Of a DNA stretch of 33,407 nt, positions 16,486 through 23,974 are shown in pieces (positions within the stretch are counted from its first letter, which is position 1; each line of letters opens with the position of its first letter). The notes beneath the pieces are model-generated. The model ran no database searches. It worked only from the letters and a program-made list of their open reading frames with translations, and was not told the DNA's origin. The position numbers were made by a program, and so were the translations under genes. Source of the stretch: Bacteroidota bacterium (lineage in GTDB: Bacteria > Bacteroidota > Bacteroidia > Cytophagales > Thermoflexibacteraceae); contig RDXG01000207.1 in NCBI GenBank assembly GCA_004292785.1, positions 1 through 33,407 of the forward strand, in the 5' to 3' direction.

Positions 16486-17844
16486 TTACTTATCTAAAAT
16501 TGGTTTTGGATAAGTTTTTCCTATCAAACATTGATAAAACTCCTGTTCCAAAACAGTCATTTTATAAGGTTCATAAATCAAATTGGAAGGTACATTTTTT
16601 AATTCTGGAATCCATTTTTTAATAAAAACGCTGTCAAAATCCTTGTCAATCAATTTTTTTCGTGGATTATAAATTTTCAGTTTACTATTTTCTGCCGTTC
16701 CTGCTTGCATTTGAAAATATAAAAAATGTATAGCAGGCTCATAATCAAGGAATTGCTGCGCCAAAAAGTGTACGCCTGTTCGCCAATCTTGTTGCAAATT
16801 TTGGGTCAAAAAAGAAACCAACAAAGCCCGCATTTTGTTGTTCAGAAAACCCGTTTCTTGCACACAACGCATACAGGCATCTACCAAAGGAAAACCCGTT
16901 TTTGCATCTTTCCATGCTTGTAAATATTTGATATTCAATGATTTAGCAATATTTTCTGTGGCGTTCAAATTCTCAAATTCTAAAAAATTCTGATCTTCAA
17001 ACTTTTGAATACAGCCAAAACGCCACTGCAAACGCAACCTAAAATTGTCTAAATTTTTTTGTTCAGAATCCTTAAATTTTGATTTAAAAAACTGAAAAAC
17101 TTGCTTCGAAGTCAAATTTCCGTAGGTCAAATAAGGCGAAATTTGGCTATTGGAAAAAGTTTTTTTGATAGGTTCTGCCACAGATTTTACATTCTTTTTT
17201 GTATGATTTTTCACAAAATTTCGCAAAGCAAGCCAAGCCGATTTTTCGCCTGCGGACTGAAAAGTTTTTGGATAATTTTCGAATTGGCGCGAAGTTTTGT
17301 AATCTGCCCAAAAAGCAATGTCAATTTCAAAATCTACGGCTTTAAGTTTGGGCAAATCGGGGTTTTGGAAAGGTTCTTGTAGCATTTCTAGCCATGCTTT
17401 TGTCAAATTTTTCTTTGTTTTTTTGCCTCTTTGCACGCCATTTGCTCCATATTCTTTCCAAACAATTTTTTGTTCTTCCAAAAAATTAGCCATCAAAATA
17501 TCTCTGTCAAAAGTAATTTTTGTTCCTGTTTCTTGGTGAGAAAAAACATTTTGAATTTGAAAATGAAGGGTCAAATGTTCGAAAACATCTTTGACTTCGC
17601 CATAATAAATCAAAATTTTGGCTTGATATTTTGCCAAATTTTCGTTCAGATTTTGTAGGGAATAATATTGAAAAAGCCAATGGCGAATATTCCAATCGGG
17701 ATATTTGCGGATAGATGGTTCAAAAACAAAGAGCAACAACAAAGGCAAATCCGTTTCTATGGCTTCCTTTAAGGGCTGATGATCGCTTAAACGCAAATCT
17801 TTTTTGAACCAAAGTACATTGACAAGAGGCTTTTCGCTAACCAT
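16486..17844 (-). CDS. Cryptochrome/photolyase family protein
   Basis: This is an FAD-binding light-driven DNA-repair enzyme or blue-light receptor. The N-terminal Rossmann-type domain (8-150; VLWFKKDLRLSDH) would hold the antenna cofactor. The FAD domain (about 200-415) has SQISPYLTYGNLTSKQV (233-249), LRLQWRFG (270-277), TGFPLVDACMR (316-326), NKMRALLVSFL (336-346) and the end motif IYNPRKK...KKWIPEL. W311 and W354 match two family tryptophans. At the position of the FAD-proximal Trp of E. coli photolyase (W382) the sequence reads FQMQAG, giving Phe377. The 452-aa length fits a class I-type photolyase or a related Bacteroidota cryptochrome group. Whether it repairs CPD, (6-4) lesions or signals cannot be decided from sequence alone. 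Confidence 0.88.
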   Translation of the reverse strand: MVSEKPLVNVLWFKKDLRLSDHQPLKEAIETDLPLLLLFVFEPSIRKYPDWNIRHWLFQYYSLQNLNENLAKYQAKILIYYGEVKDVFEHLTLHFQIQNVFSHQETGTKITFDRDILMANFLEEQKIVWKEYGANGVQRGKKTKKNLTKAWLEMLQEPFQNPDLPKLKAVDFEIDIAFWADYKTSRQFENYPKTFQSAGEKSAWLALRNFVKNHTKKNVKSVAEPIKKTFSNSQISPYLTYGNLTSKQVFQFFKSKFKDSEQKNLDNFRLRLQWRFGCIQKFEDQNFLEFENLNATENIAKSLNIKYLQAWKDAKTGFPLVDACMRCVQETGFLNNKMRALLVSFLTQNLQQDWRTGVHFLAQQFLDYEPAIHFLYFQMQAGTAENSKLKIYNPRKKLIDKDFDSVFIKKWIPELKNVPSNLIYEPYKMTVLEQEFYQCLIGKTYPKPILDK

Positions 17845-17898
17845 AAAATTTTAAAATCTGGTTTGCAAAGGTAGAAATTATTTTTCAAAAGCAAAATT

Positions 17899-18318
17899 TT
17901 AGATTTTTCCTTGCTCTAAATCTTCTTCTTCTTTTAGTTTTGCCAACCTTATTTCTTCTATTTTTTCTAGTTCCAAAATGGCATCTTTTAACACTTCTCG
18001 CAACTGTTTTTCGACATATTTTGGCGGTTCTGCGCTCAAAGCCATGCAAGCCAATTTTTCACATTCGCGCCATTCTCCAATTTTGAAAGCAAGACAGGCA
18101 GCACTTCTGAAAATTACTGCACGAGTCAAATTATTTTCAGGAAGAGTCAATAATTCAAAAGCTGCTTTTTTTTCTAATTCAAAGGCTTTTCGGTAATTTT
18201 CTGCCACCAATTCAGGGCTTAATTTGCCTTTGATTTCGCCATAATAGGCATTGTCATAACATTCCATAGCTTGATCATGCAAAACTTCTGCATTACTTCT
18301 ATTTTCTAATGTATTCAT
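17899..18318 (-). CDS. Hypothetical helical protein, 139 aa, second of a gene pair
   Basis: I do not recognise this family. The protein is almost wholly helical. The central part (AENYRKAFELEKKAAFELL, then RAVIFRSAACLAFKIGEW and ECEKLACMAL) reads like two or three degenerate TPR helices that would bind another protein. The end is a charged helix (LEKIEEIRLAKLKEEEDLEQ). No signal peptide or membrane segment is seen. It begins 2 nt after the stop of the 177-aa gene at 18321, so the two are almost certainly translated from one message and may act together. The photolyase gene begins 54 nt downstream on the same strand. Confidence 0.72.
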   Translation of the reverse strand: MNTLENRSNAEVLHDQAMECYDNAYYGEIKGKLSPELVAENYRKAFELEKKAAFELLTLPENNLTRAVIFRSAACLAFKIGEWRECEKLACMALSAEPPKYVEKQLREVLKDAILELEKIEEIRLAKLKEEEDLEQGKI

Positions 18319-18320
18319 TT

Positions 18321-18854
18321 TTATCGTTTTATGATTTTGACTAATGGACGGCTAAATTCAACTACCACAATTAAGGCGGGCATATCTAAATGATCGCTTT
18401 GTTTGCTTTGTTGTACTTTTTCTTTCATTCTTTGTTCAATTTGGGCAGGTGTTCCCTTTAAAATTCCTGAAACTTCCATGCGAATTTCAATAAAATCTTT
18501 TTTATCTTCTGTGATTGTTTTTCTCAAAAAATAATCAACACCAGAATGTGTTTGAGATTGTTTAAACGCCTTAAATTCAGTCAATTCTTCGACCACCAAC
18601 ATTGCCACACAATAAGCTCCTTCTTCTACGGTTCTTTGTGTATTTTGGTTCGAATTATTGATTTCTTCGGTTATTTCTTGCCATTCTAATTCGAATTGGG
18701 CTTGCAAATCACCTTCAACAGTCAATAAAACAGGTGCTTGATGTTCAGAATTTGCTAAACAAACCGAAGCTGCTTCTGCAAAACCTTCGCAGCGAGCCTT
18801 AGATAGATAGCTTTTTTGTTGTAAAACAAAAACTTGGATTTTTTGGTAATTCAT
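18321..18854 (-). CDS. Hypothetical protein, 177 aa, first of a gene pair
   Basis: I do not recognise this protein. The start is placed at MNYQKIQVFVLQQKSY (18854). An in-frame ATG at 18911 would add 19 residues of Phe/Cys/Lys-rich sequence unlike the rest and would begin 4 nt after the rlmF stop. The protein alternates beta-like stretches (APVLLTVEGDL, ALIVVVEFSRPLVKII) with charged helices; it contains FLRKTITEDKKDFIEIRME and a Lys/Gln-rich helix QRMKEKVQQSKQ. No signal peptide or membrane segment is present. It lies between rlmF (61 nt upstream) and the TPR-like 139-aa gene (2 nt downstream). The tight coupling with the latter is the only clue to function. Confidence 0.7.
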   Translation of the reverse strand: MNYQKIQVFVLQQKSYLSKARCEGFAEAASVCLANSEHQAPVLLTVEGDLQAQFELEWQEITEEINNSNQNTQRTVEEGAYCVAMLVVEELTEFKAFKQSQTHSGVDYFLRKTITEDKKDFIEIRMEVSGILKGTPAQIEQRMKEKVQQSKQSDHLDMPALIVVVEFSRPLVKIIKR

Positions 18855-18915
18855 TGAACAAATATTTTTACAAAAATAAAAAATTATTTTTTGTTTCAAA
18901 ATATTTTGCAAACAA

Positions 18916-19878
18916 TTATTTCCATCTCAAATTTATCCATTTTTCTTGTTGTCTTTCACTCAAAAATGTCCAAACCACCAAACGGCTGACCTTGTTTCCT
19001 TGTGCCATCTGAATGGTTTTTACTTCCCTTGCACCTGCTTTTTCGAGTGCTTCGTATATGTTTTTTAGGCTTGATTCTTTGGAAATTAGGCTAGAAAACC
19101 AAAAACAATTTGCCCAAAACTGTTTACTTTCCCAAACCATATCTCGTACAAATTTTTGTTCGCCTCCTTGACAACACAATTCACTGCTTTTTCCGCCAAA
19201 ATTCAACACTATTTTTGCATTTTTTTGCTGTTTCAAATGATTCAATTTACGCAAACTTTCGGCTTGTGCTTGTGCAACAGAGGAATGAAAAGGCGGATTA
19301 CAAATGGTCAAATCAATCAATTCGTCTTTTTGAATGATGCCATAAAAAATATTTTTTGGATTGTTTTGCAAAACCAATTCAATTTTATCCTCCAAAAAAG
19401 GATTAGATTCTATAATTTTATTTGCAGATTCTAAGGCAATCACGTCAATATCGGTAGCCACAAACGACCAGCCATATTCGGAATTTCCAATCAAAGGATA
19501 GACACAATTTGCCCCTACGCCAATATCTAAGCACTTTATCTGCTCTCCTGTCGGAATTTTATTTTCAAATTTACTGCCCAAAACGTCTGCTATATAATGA
19601 ATGTAATCGGCGCGGCTTGGAATTGGCGGACACAAATAATTTTCGGGAATGTCCCAATTTTTGATGCCATAAAAACATTTCAAAAGTGCTTTATTTAACA
19701 TTTTAACCGCCTTTGGATCAAAAAAATCAATCGACAAATCTTGATAATCATTTAACTCTACAAATTGCGCCAATTCTGGACAAAATTGGATCAATTCCTC
19801 AAAATTATAACGTTCCCGATGTTTATTTCTTGGATGCAAATTTGTTTTTTCCTTTGAATGTTCTATTTTTTTGGACAT
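18916..19878 (-). CDS. rlmF: 23S rRNA (adenine(1618)-N6)-methyltransferase
   Basis: RlmF methylates N6 of A1618 in 23S rRNA using S-adenosylmethionine. The 320-aa protein opens with the family's basic N-terminus (LHPRNKHRERYNFEELI, 14-30). It then shows IPSRADYIHYIADVL (86-100), the SAM motif CLDIGVGAN (116-124), ATDID (141-145) and the catalytic NPPF motif in ICNPPFHSS (192-200), which contacts the target adenine. The length and order agree with E. coli RlmF (YbiN). The gene upstream on the same strand is argB, 155 nt away, with two palindromes in between, so rlmF probably has its own transcription start. Nothing abnormal is seen. Confidence 0.93.
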   Translation of the reverse strand: MSKKIEHSKEKTNLHPRNKHRERYNFEELIQFCPELAQFVELNDYQDLSIDFFDPKAVKMLNKALLKCFYGIKNWDIPENYLCPPIPSRADYIHYIADVLGSKFENKIPTGEQIKCLDIGVGANCVYPLIGNSEYGWSFVATDIDVIALESANKIIESNPFLEDKIELVLQNNPKNIFYGIIQKDELIDLTICNPPFHSSVAQAQAESLRKLNHLKQQKNAKIVLNFGGKSSELCCQGGEQKFVRDMVWESKQFWANCFWFSSLISKESSLKNIYEALEKAGAREVKTIQMAQGNKVSRLVVWTFLSERQQEKWINLRWK

Positions 19879-19935
19879 ACGAATTTGGTAATTTTAACAA
19901 CAAAAATTCAGATACTTTTTTTGAAATAAATAACT

Positions 19936-19953
19936 GTCCGACAAATGTCTGAC
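19936..19953. repeat. 18-bp imperfect palindrome, GTCxGACA family (second copy)
   Basis: GTCCGACA-AA-TGTCTGAC is the exact reverse complement of the element at 16431-16448. It lies upstream of rlmF and downstream of argB. Confidence 0.6.
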
Positions 19954-19994
19954 TTTTATTTATTTATAAAAATCGAACATTTCTGCATTTTCAG

Positions 19995-20016
19995 AAACGA
20001 ACAAAAATGTTCGTTT
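19995..20016. terminator. Hairpin downstream of argB
   Basis: AAACGAACA and TGTTCGTTT pair perfectly around AAAA, 17 bp after the argB stop codon. An adjoining TTCTG/CAGAA pair (19981-19996) and a CGAACAT copy at 19974-19980 could form an alternative fold. There is no T-run after the hairpin on the minus strand, so it may act by 3'-end protection instead of classic termination. Confidence 0.45.
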
Positions 20017-20033
20017 TACAAAAAAACAAAATT

Positions 20034-20816
20034 TTAATACAAAACTGTACTCACAAAATCAGGTTTTGCAAGTTTTCCCAACTGCAAAGCCTGTGCAATA
20101 TGAACTTTAGAAACACCTTTTTTGAGTGCATCAAAGGCATTATCAAGTTTTGGCAACATTCCATCGCTGACCGTTCCGTTGGCTTTTAGTTCTTGATAAG
20201 TTTGCCAAGTAATTTCTTTGATCAAGGAATCGTCATCTTTTGGATTTTGCAAAACGCCTTTTTTTTCAAAGCAATAAACCAATTCGGTTTCGTACAAATT
20301 TGCAAGCCCAACCGCCAAAGCAGAGGCAATGGTGTCGGCATTGGTGTTCAATAAATTTCCTTGCAAATCGTGGGTAATTGGGGCAAAAATTGGCGAAAAT
20401 TGGTTTTCCAACAAATTTTGGATCGCCTTTGCATTTACGCCTATAACATCACCAACCCAACCGTAATCCACTTCTTTAACTGCCCTTTTTACAGCCTGAA
20501 TGCTGTTCAAATCTGCTCCTGTCAAGCCGATGGCGTTACATTGTCGGGCTTGCAAATTTGCAACCATATTTTTGTTGATCAAACCCGCATAAACCATGAC
20601 AATGACTCGCAAATTTGCCTCATCAGTAATTCGCCTGCCGTTGTTCATTTGCACAGGAATTTTTAACTCCTCCGCTAATTTGGTGGCAATTTTTCCGCCG
20701 CCATGAACCAAAATTTTTCGGGCAGAAATATTGGTAAAATCGTCTAAAAAACGTTCCAAATCTGTTGGCGAATCAAGCACGTTTCCGCCAATTTTAATGA
20801 TGTATAATTTTTCCAT
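20034..20816 (-). CDS. argB: Acetylglutamate kinase
   Basis: ArgB phosphorylates N-acetylglutamate in arginine synthesis. The 260-aa protein belongs to the amino-acid kinase fold. Visible motifs are IKIGGNVL near residues 7-14 (catalytic Lys at residue 8), LVHGGGK (phosphate-binding glycines), NNGRRITDE (substrate-binding Arg), GLTGADLNSI, NTNADTIASALA and the C-terminal SDGMLPKLDNAFDAL, in which Asp and Lys act on ATP. No N-terminal helix of the kind used for arginine feedback in ring-shaped hexameric ArgB is present, so it resembles the arginine-insensitive dimeric type. It lies 1 nt after folB and is probably the last gene of the glycosyltransferase-folB-argB transcript. No other arg gene is in the window. 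Confidence 0.93.
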   Translation of the reverse strand: MEKLYIIKIGGNVLDSPTDLERFLDDFTNISARKILVHGGGKIATKLAEELKIPVQMNNGRRITDEANLRVIVMVYAGLINKNMVANLQARQCNAIGLTGADLNSIQAVKRAVKEVDYGWVGDVIGVNAKAIQNLLENQFSPIFAPITHDLQGNLLNTNADTIASALAVGLANLYETELVYCFEKKGVLQNPKDDDSLIKEITWQTYQELKANGTVSDGMLPKLDNAFDALKKGVSKVHIAQALQLGKLAKPDFVSTVLY

Positions 20817-20817
20817 G

Positions 20818-21180
20818 TTATTTTCTGTTTTCTTGCAAACTGACTGTTGCGCGCTGACAATTTCCTCCGATTGGTGGATTAAATTTGCTTACTTTTATTT
20901 CTACGCCTTCCACTTCTGCAAAACTTTCGAATACTTTGTTTTTAATTTTGTAGGCAATATGTTCCAGAAGTTTGGAAGGAATCATCATTTGTTCTTTGAC
21001 AATTTCGTATAATTTTCCGTAATTGACCGTATTTTTGATGGAATCTTCGGTTTCTGTGGCAGAGAAATCTACAAAAACTGTAATATCAACCGAATAGCGG
21101 TTTCCAATTTTTTGTTCTTCTTCAAAAACTCCGTGATACGCAAAAAATTCGATTTGTTCTAAGGTGATTTTATTGAGCAT
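20818..21180 (-). CDS. folB: Dihydroneopterin aldolase
   Basis: FolB converts dihydroneopterin to 6-hydroxymethyl-dihydropterin and glycolaldehyde in folate synthesis. The 120-aa length is standard. Family residues are present: FFAYHGVFEEEQ (12-23), TVNYGKLY with Y54, LLEHIA with the substrate-binding E73, and the catalytic Lys in KVSKFNPPIGG (K96 or K99 depending on alignment). The start is fixed by the family's MLNKITLEQIEF-type opening. It begins 3 nt after the end of the glycosyltransferase gene and ends 1 nt before argB, so the three are surely co-transcribed, although they belong to different pathways. Confidence 0.93.
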   Translation of the reverse strand: MLNKITLEQIEFFAYHGVFEEEQKIGNRYSVDITVFVDFSATETEDSIKNTVNYGKLYEIVKEQMMIPSKLLEHIAYKIKNKVFESFAEVEGVEIKVSKFNPPIGGNCQRATVSLQENRK

Positions 21181-21183
21181 AAT

Positions 21184-22173
21184 TTATTTAGTTTTTATAA
21201 TTTTAAACAAAGTTCCTAATGTAATCCTAAAAAACATCAAAAAACCGTTTTTGTAAGAGAATTCAGAAAAAATCCAATCTGAAAACAGACTAAAATTTGG
21301 CGAATTTTGCAAAAATAATTCTTTCCAATAAAAAGATAGTTCTTTGTCAAAATCTTTTTGAGAATAAATTTGTGTTTTTTGGTTCGCAATTCGCAATTTC
21401 AACAGCCAATTTTTGGCAATTTCCCAATCCAAAAAGTCCAAATCTGCAATTTTTTTGTGGTTTTGCAAATCGTTTTCGTTTGGCAAAATTCCCAAATTTG
21501 CTAAATTTGCGCCAACAATTTTGTAATGATTTTCCAACAACAACTCTTTTTTTGTTTGGCTAATGTTGTTGCCATGTACCCGATATTTGATCAAAATTTT
21601 GGGCAAATTTGCCATTTCGTATTTTTGCAAAATCCTTGACCACAAATCGTAATCCTCCGCAGGCGGATATTCGTTTCTGTAAGAAAATTCATTAAAAATT
21701 TCTCGCCTAATCATCATCGAAGGGTGTGCAAAACAGTTCCTAAAAAGCATTTTTACCTTAATTTCTTCACTTTTTGTAGGCAAATTCCAAGTATTTTTAA
21801 CATTGTTTTCCCCATCAATAACTTCTACCCAACTTCCCACTGCCGCCACTTTGGGGTGCTGTTCCAAAAAATTGACTTGTTCTTTCAAACGGTTTGGATA
21901 TGCCCAATCGTCGCAATCTAAAATGGCAAAATATTTTCTGTTTGCCTCTTGCAAAGCCCTATGTTTTGCCAATGCAAGCCCTTGATTTCGAGCATTTTGT
22001 AGAAAACGAATTTTTGGGGAATCAATCTCTCGCACAATTTGCGCGCTTCTGTCTGTTGAACCATCGTCAAGAATAAGCAACTCAAAATCCTGAAAACTTT
22101 GGTTCAGAATACTTTTTATTGCCGATTCCAAATATTTTTCTCCGTTAAAAACGAGCATACAAACCGTAATCAT
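21184..22173 (-). CDS. Family 2 glycosyltransferase
   Basis: It transfers a sugar from a nucleotide donor, probably for surface polysaccharide or lipopolysaccharide. The GT-A fold begins at residue 1 (MITVCMLVFNGEKYLESAI). It shows LILDDGSTD (33-41), the metal-binding ILDCDDW (84-90, DxD-like) and PPAEDYDLWSRI, the acid-base region of GT2 enzymes. The C-terminal third (about 245-329) is an accessory helical and aromatic part ending in a hydrophobic stretch (FLMFFRITLGTLFKIIKTK) that may touch the membrane. It has no neighbouring polysaccharide cluster; instead folB and argB follow at 3 and 1 nt. The acceptor cannot be predicted. Confidence 0.88.
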   Translation of the reverse strand: MITVCMLVFNGEKYLESAIKSILNQSFQDFELLILDDGSTDRSAQIVREIDSPKIRFLQNARNQGLALAKHRALQEANRKYFAILDCDDWAYPNRLKEQVNFLEQHPKVAAVGSWVEVIDGENNVKNTWNLPTKSEEIKVKMLFRNCFAHPSMMIRREIFNEFSYRNEYPPAEDYDLWSRILQKYEMANLPKILIKYRVHGNNISQTKKELLLENHYKIVGANLANLGILPNENDLQNHKKIADLDFLDWEIAKNWLLKLRIANQKTQIYSQKDFDKELSFYWKELFLQNSPNFSLFSDWIFSEFSYKNGFLMFFRITLGTLFKIIKTK

Positions 22174-22210
22174 TTTTGAATTAATTTTGCTTGTGGTAAA
22201 TTTTTTTACT

Positions 22211-22262
22211 TTTTTGTGATGTCAAGTTCTCAAACCTTTTTGTGATGTCAGGTTCTCAAACC
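22211..22262. repeat. Two tandem 26-bp repeats
   Basis: Units at 22211-22236 and 22237-22262 begin TTTTTGTGATGTCA and differ at one base (A or G after GTCA). The second unit forms half of the hairpin at 22245-22268. The pair opens a hairpin-rich gap between murQ and the glycosyltransferase gene. Confidence 0.75.
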
Positions 22263-22268
22263 TGACAT
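22245..22268. repeat. Hairpin with 10-bp arms in the murQ-glycosyltransferase gap
   Basis: ATGTCAGGTT (22245-22254) pairs perfectly with AACCTGACAT (22259-22268) around CTCA. It is one of four hairpins in 130 bp. Confidence 0.65.
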
Positions 22269-22269
22269 A

Positions 22270-22315
22270 TTTTGGTTTCTTAAAACCAAAATTGCAAGAT
22301 TTAAGAATCTTGCAA
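22270..22315. repeat. Two adjacent perfect hairpins
   Basis: TTTTGGTTT (22270-22278) pairs with 22283-22291, and TTGCAAGATT (22292-22301) pairs with AATCTTGCAA (22306-22315) around TAAG. They touch each other directly. Confidence 0.65.
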
Positions 22316-22350
22316 CACGATCAAATTATTAGTAAAATATTTGCTATAAA

Positions 22351-22372
22351 AAGTCCGACTTGCGTCTGACTT
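22351..22372. repeat. Palindrome of the GTCxGAC type downstream of murQ
   Basis: AAGTCCGAC (22351-22359) pairs with GTCTGACTT (22364-22372) with one mismatch. The core resembles 16431-16448 and 19936-19953. It starts 15 bp after the murQ stop codon in the direction of transcription and is the likely 3'-end hairpin of murQ. Confidence 0.55.
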
Positions 22373-22386
22373 AGGTTTAGTTTTTT

Positions 22387-23190
22387 TTATTTTAAAGAAT
22401 CAACGGCTTTTCTTACACTTCCGTGTTTTTCTAGCAATTCTGTGGCAATTTCTCGGCTTAATTGGGTTTCTTCCATAATCATTTTGATTCCTCTTTCCAC
22501 CAATTTTAGGTTGCTCATTTGCATATCAACCATTTTGTTTCCCTTCACTTTTCCCAATCGGATCATGATCGAAGTAGAGATCATGTTTAAGGTCAATTTT
22601 TGTGCAGTTCCTGCCTTCATTCGCGTACTTCCTGTAACAAATTCAGCTCCGACAATGACTTCAATCTTAAATTTTGCCACTTTTGTCAAGTCCGATTCTG
22701 GGTTACAAACAATGCAAGCAGTCAAAATATTTGCTTCATTGCATTTTTTCAAACCGCCAATTACATAAGGTGTTCTGCCAGAGGCGGCAATGCCAATCAC
22801 CGAGTCGTTTTCGTTAATTTGATGTGCTTTTAGGTCTTCCCAAGCCTGATGTTGGTCGTCTTCTGCAAACTCTACAGCCTTTCTGATGGCTTGATCTCCG
22901 CCTGCAATAATGCCGACTACCAAACCATGATCTACGCCATAAGTTGGTGGACATTCAGAGGCATCAACAATGCCCAATCTGCCGCTTGTGCCTGCGCCAA
23001 TGTAAAACAATCTGCCGCCATTTTTCATTTTTGCCACAATCGCTTCTACTGCTTTTTCTATTTGCGGAATGGCTTTTTCAACGGCAAGAGGTACGGTTTT
23101 GTCTTCTTGATTGATGCTTTTTAATAGGTTTCGAACCGACATTTGTTCGAGATTTTGATAATAAGAAGTAGATTCTGTAATTGATTTCAT
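22387..23190 (-). CDS. murQ: N-acetylmuramic acid 6-phosphate etherase
   Basis: MurQ splits the lactyl ether of MurNAc-6-phosphate to give GlcNAc-6-phosphate, a step of cell-wall sugar recycling in the cytoplasm. The start is taken at MKSITESTSYYQNLEQMS (23190), which matches the family N-terminus; 40 upstream in-frame codons are basic and unlike MurQ. The 267-aa protein is a SIS-domain enzyme with YIGAGTSGRLGIVDASE (63-79; E79 in the catalytic SECPPT motif), IGIAASGRTPYVIG (132-145) and the signature TGSTRMKAGTAQKL (186-199). The C-terminal helical domain is complete. The NagZ-like GH3 enzyme at 14681-16405 could supply its pathway, but no MurNAc kinase gene (AnmK) is in the window. Confidence 0.94.
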   Translation of the reverse strand: MKSITESTSYYQNLEQMSVRNLLKSINQEDKTVPLAVEKAIPQIEKAVEAIVAKMKNGGRLFYIGAGTSGRLGIVDASECPPTYGVDHGLVVGIIAGGDQAIRKAVEFAEDDQHQAWEDLKAHQINENDSVIGIAASGRTPYVIGGLKKCNEANILTACIVCNPESDLTKVAKFKIEVIVGAEFVTGSTRMKAGTAQKLTLNMISTSIMIRLGKVKGNKMVDMQMSNLKLVERGIKMIMEETQLSREIATELLEKHGSVRKAVDSLK

Positions 23191-23373
23191 GAATTTTTTG
23201 ATATTTATTAATTTATAAACTTTTAATTTTGTTACATTATTATTTGTTACCATAGGTTTTCTGCATCTTTGAAAGAAGTTTTTGTCTAATTTAAGCACTA
23301 TAATTGTCATAAGTATCCAATTAAAATTAGTTATAATTATTTTGTTAAGTAACTCCTTGATAATCAGATTTAT

Positions 23374-23394
23374 CCGACACCTTCGAGGTGTCGG
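23374..23394. repeat. 21-bp palindrome, CCGACACCT family (second copy)
   Basis: CCGACACCT-TCG-AGGTGTCGG has perfect 9-bp arms identical to those of 5769-5793; only the loop differs (TCG or CAA). It lies 58 bp upstream of the predicted rplM promoter. Confidence 0.7.
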
Positions 23395-23451
23395 CTAATT
23401 GTGCATAATTACTTATAAAAAAATATTTATTTGCTTAATTTTTACAAAACA

Positions 23452-23483
23452 TTTGGAAATATGAAATTTTTTTTTCAGTTTTG
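23452..23483 (+). promoter_or_regulatory. Predicted promoter of the rplM-rpsI(-rpsB) genes
   Basis: TTTG at 23452-23455 is followed after 20 nt by CAGTTTTG (23476-23483), one base from the Bacteroidota -7 consensus TAnnTTTG. The ATG of rplM is 38 nt further on. Spacing and position fit the known primary-sigma promoter type of this phylum. Confidence 0.55.
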
Positions 23484-23521
23484 CAAACATTTTTAAATAA
23501 ATTTTTAACAAAAATCCCTCA

Positions 23522-23974
23522 ATGGATACGCTAAGTTACAGAACTATCTCGGCAAACGCGCAAACGGTTGTCAAAGATTGGGTGATTGTCGATGCTCAAT
23601 CTGCGGTCTTAGGGCGATTTGCTAGCCAAGTTGCTATGATTATCAGAGGCAAACACAAAGCTAGTTACACGCCTCACGTGGACTGTGGAGATAATGTGAT
23701 TGTCATAAACGCTGACAAAATCCGACTCACAGGCAAAAAAATGAACGAAAAAGAAATTATTTCTTACACAGGTTATCCTGGTGGACAACGTTTTATTACG
23801 CCTAAGAAAATGTTAATCAAAGTTCCTACTCGTTTAGTAGAAAGAGCTATTAGATTGATGCTGCCAAAAAATCGTTTGGGCAGAAAACTTTTTACGAATT
23901 TGTATGTTTACGCAGGTTCTGAACATCCTCATCAAGCTCAACAACCTAAAAAAATTGAACTAAAATGGAAATAA
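23522..23974 (+). CDS. rplM: 50S ribosomal protein L13
   Basis: L13 is an early-assembly protein of the large ribosomal subunit. The 150-aa sequence carries the family pattern: [19 protein letters not shown] (25-43), [20 protein letters not shown] (47-66), [12 protein letters not shown] and the signature in [18 protein letters not shown] (109-126). The start ATG at 23522 gives [13 protein letters not shown], typical of Bacteroidota L13 with its short N-terminal extension. Its end overlaps the start of rpsI by 10 nt, giving translational coupling. A predicted promoter lies at 23452-23483. Confidence 0.96.
   Translation: MDTLSYRTISANAQTVVKDWVIVDAQSAVLGRFASQVAMIIRGKHKASYTPHVDCGDNVIVINADKIRLTGKKMNEKEIISYTGYPGGQRFITPKKMLIKVPTRLVERAIRLMLPKNRLGRKLFTNLYVYAGSEHPHQAQQPKKIELKWK

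Larger units (their letters stand above)
23191..23521. other. 331-bp divergent intergenic region between murQ and rplM
   Basis: It holds no gene that I can support. It contains the CCGACACCT-family palindrome (23374-23394) and the rplM promoter (23452-23483). The 130 bp next to murQ are very AT-rich and show no clear -7 box for murQ. Confidence 0.7.

Noticed and set aside
22211-22315. CRISPR-like array
   Set aside because: Only two directly adjoining 26-bp units without spacers, followed by unrelated hairpins; no cas genes.
23191-23310. Upstream start for murQ
   Set aside because: The 40 extra residues are basic, and family members begin at the ATG at 23190.
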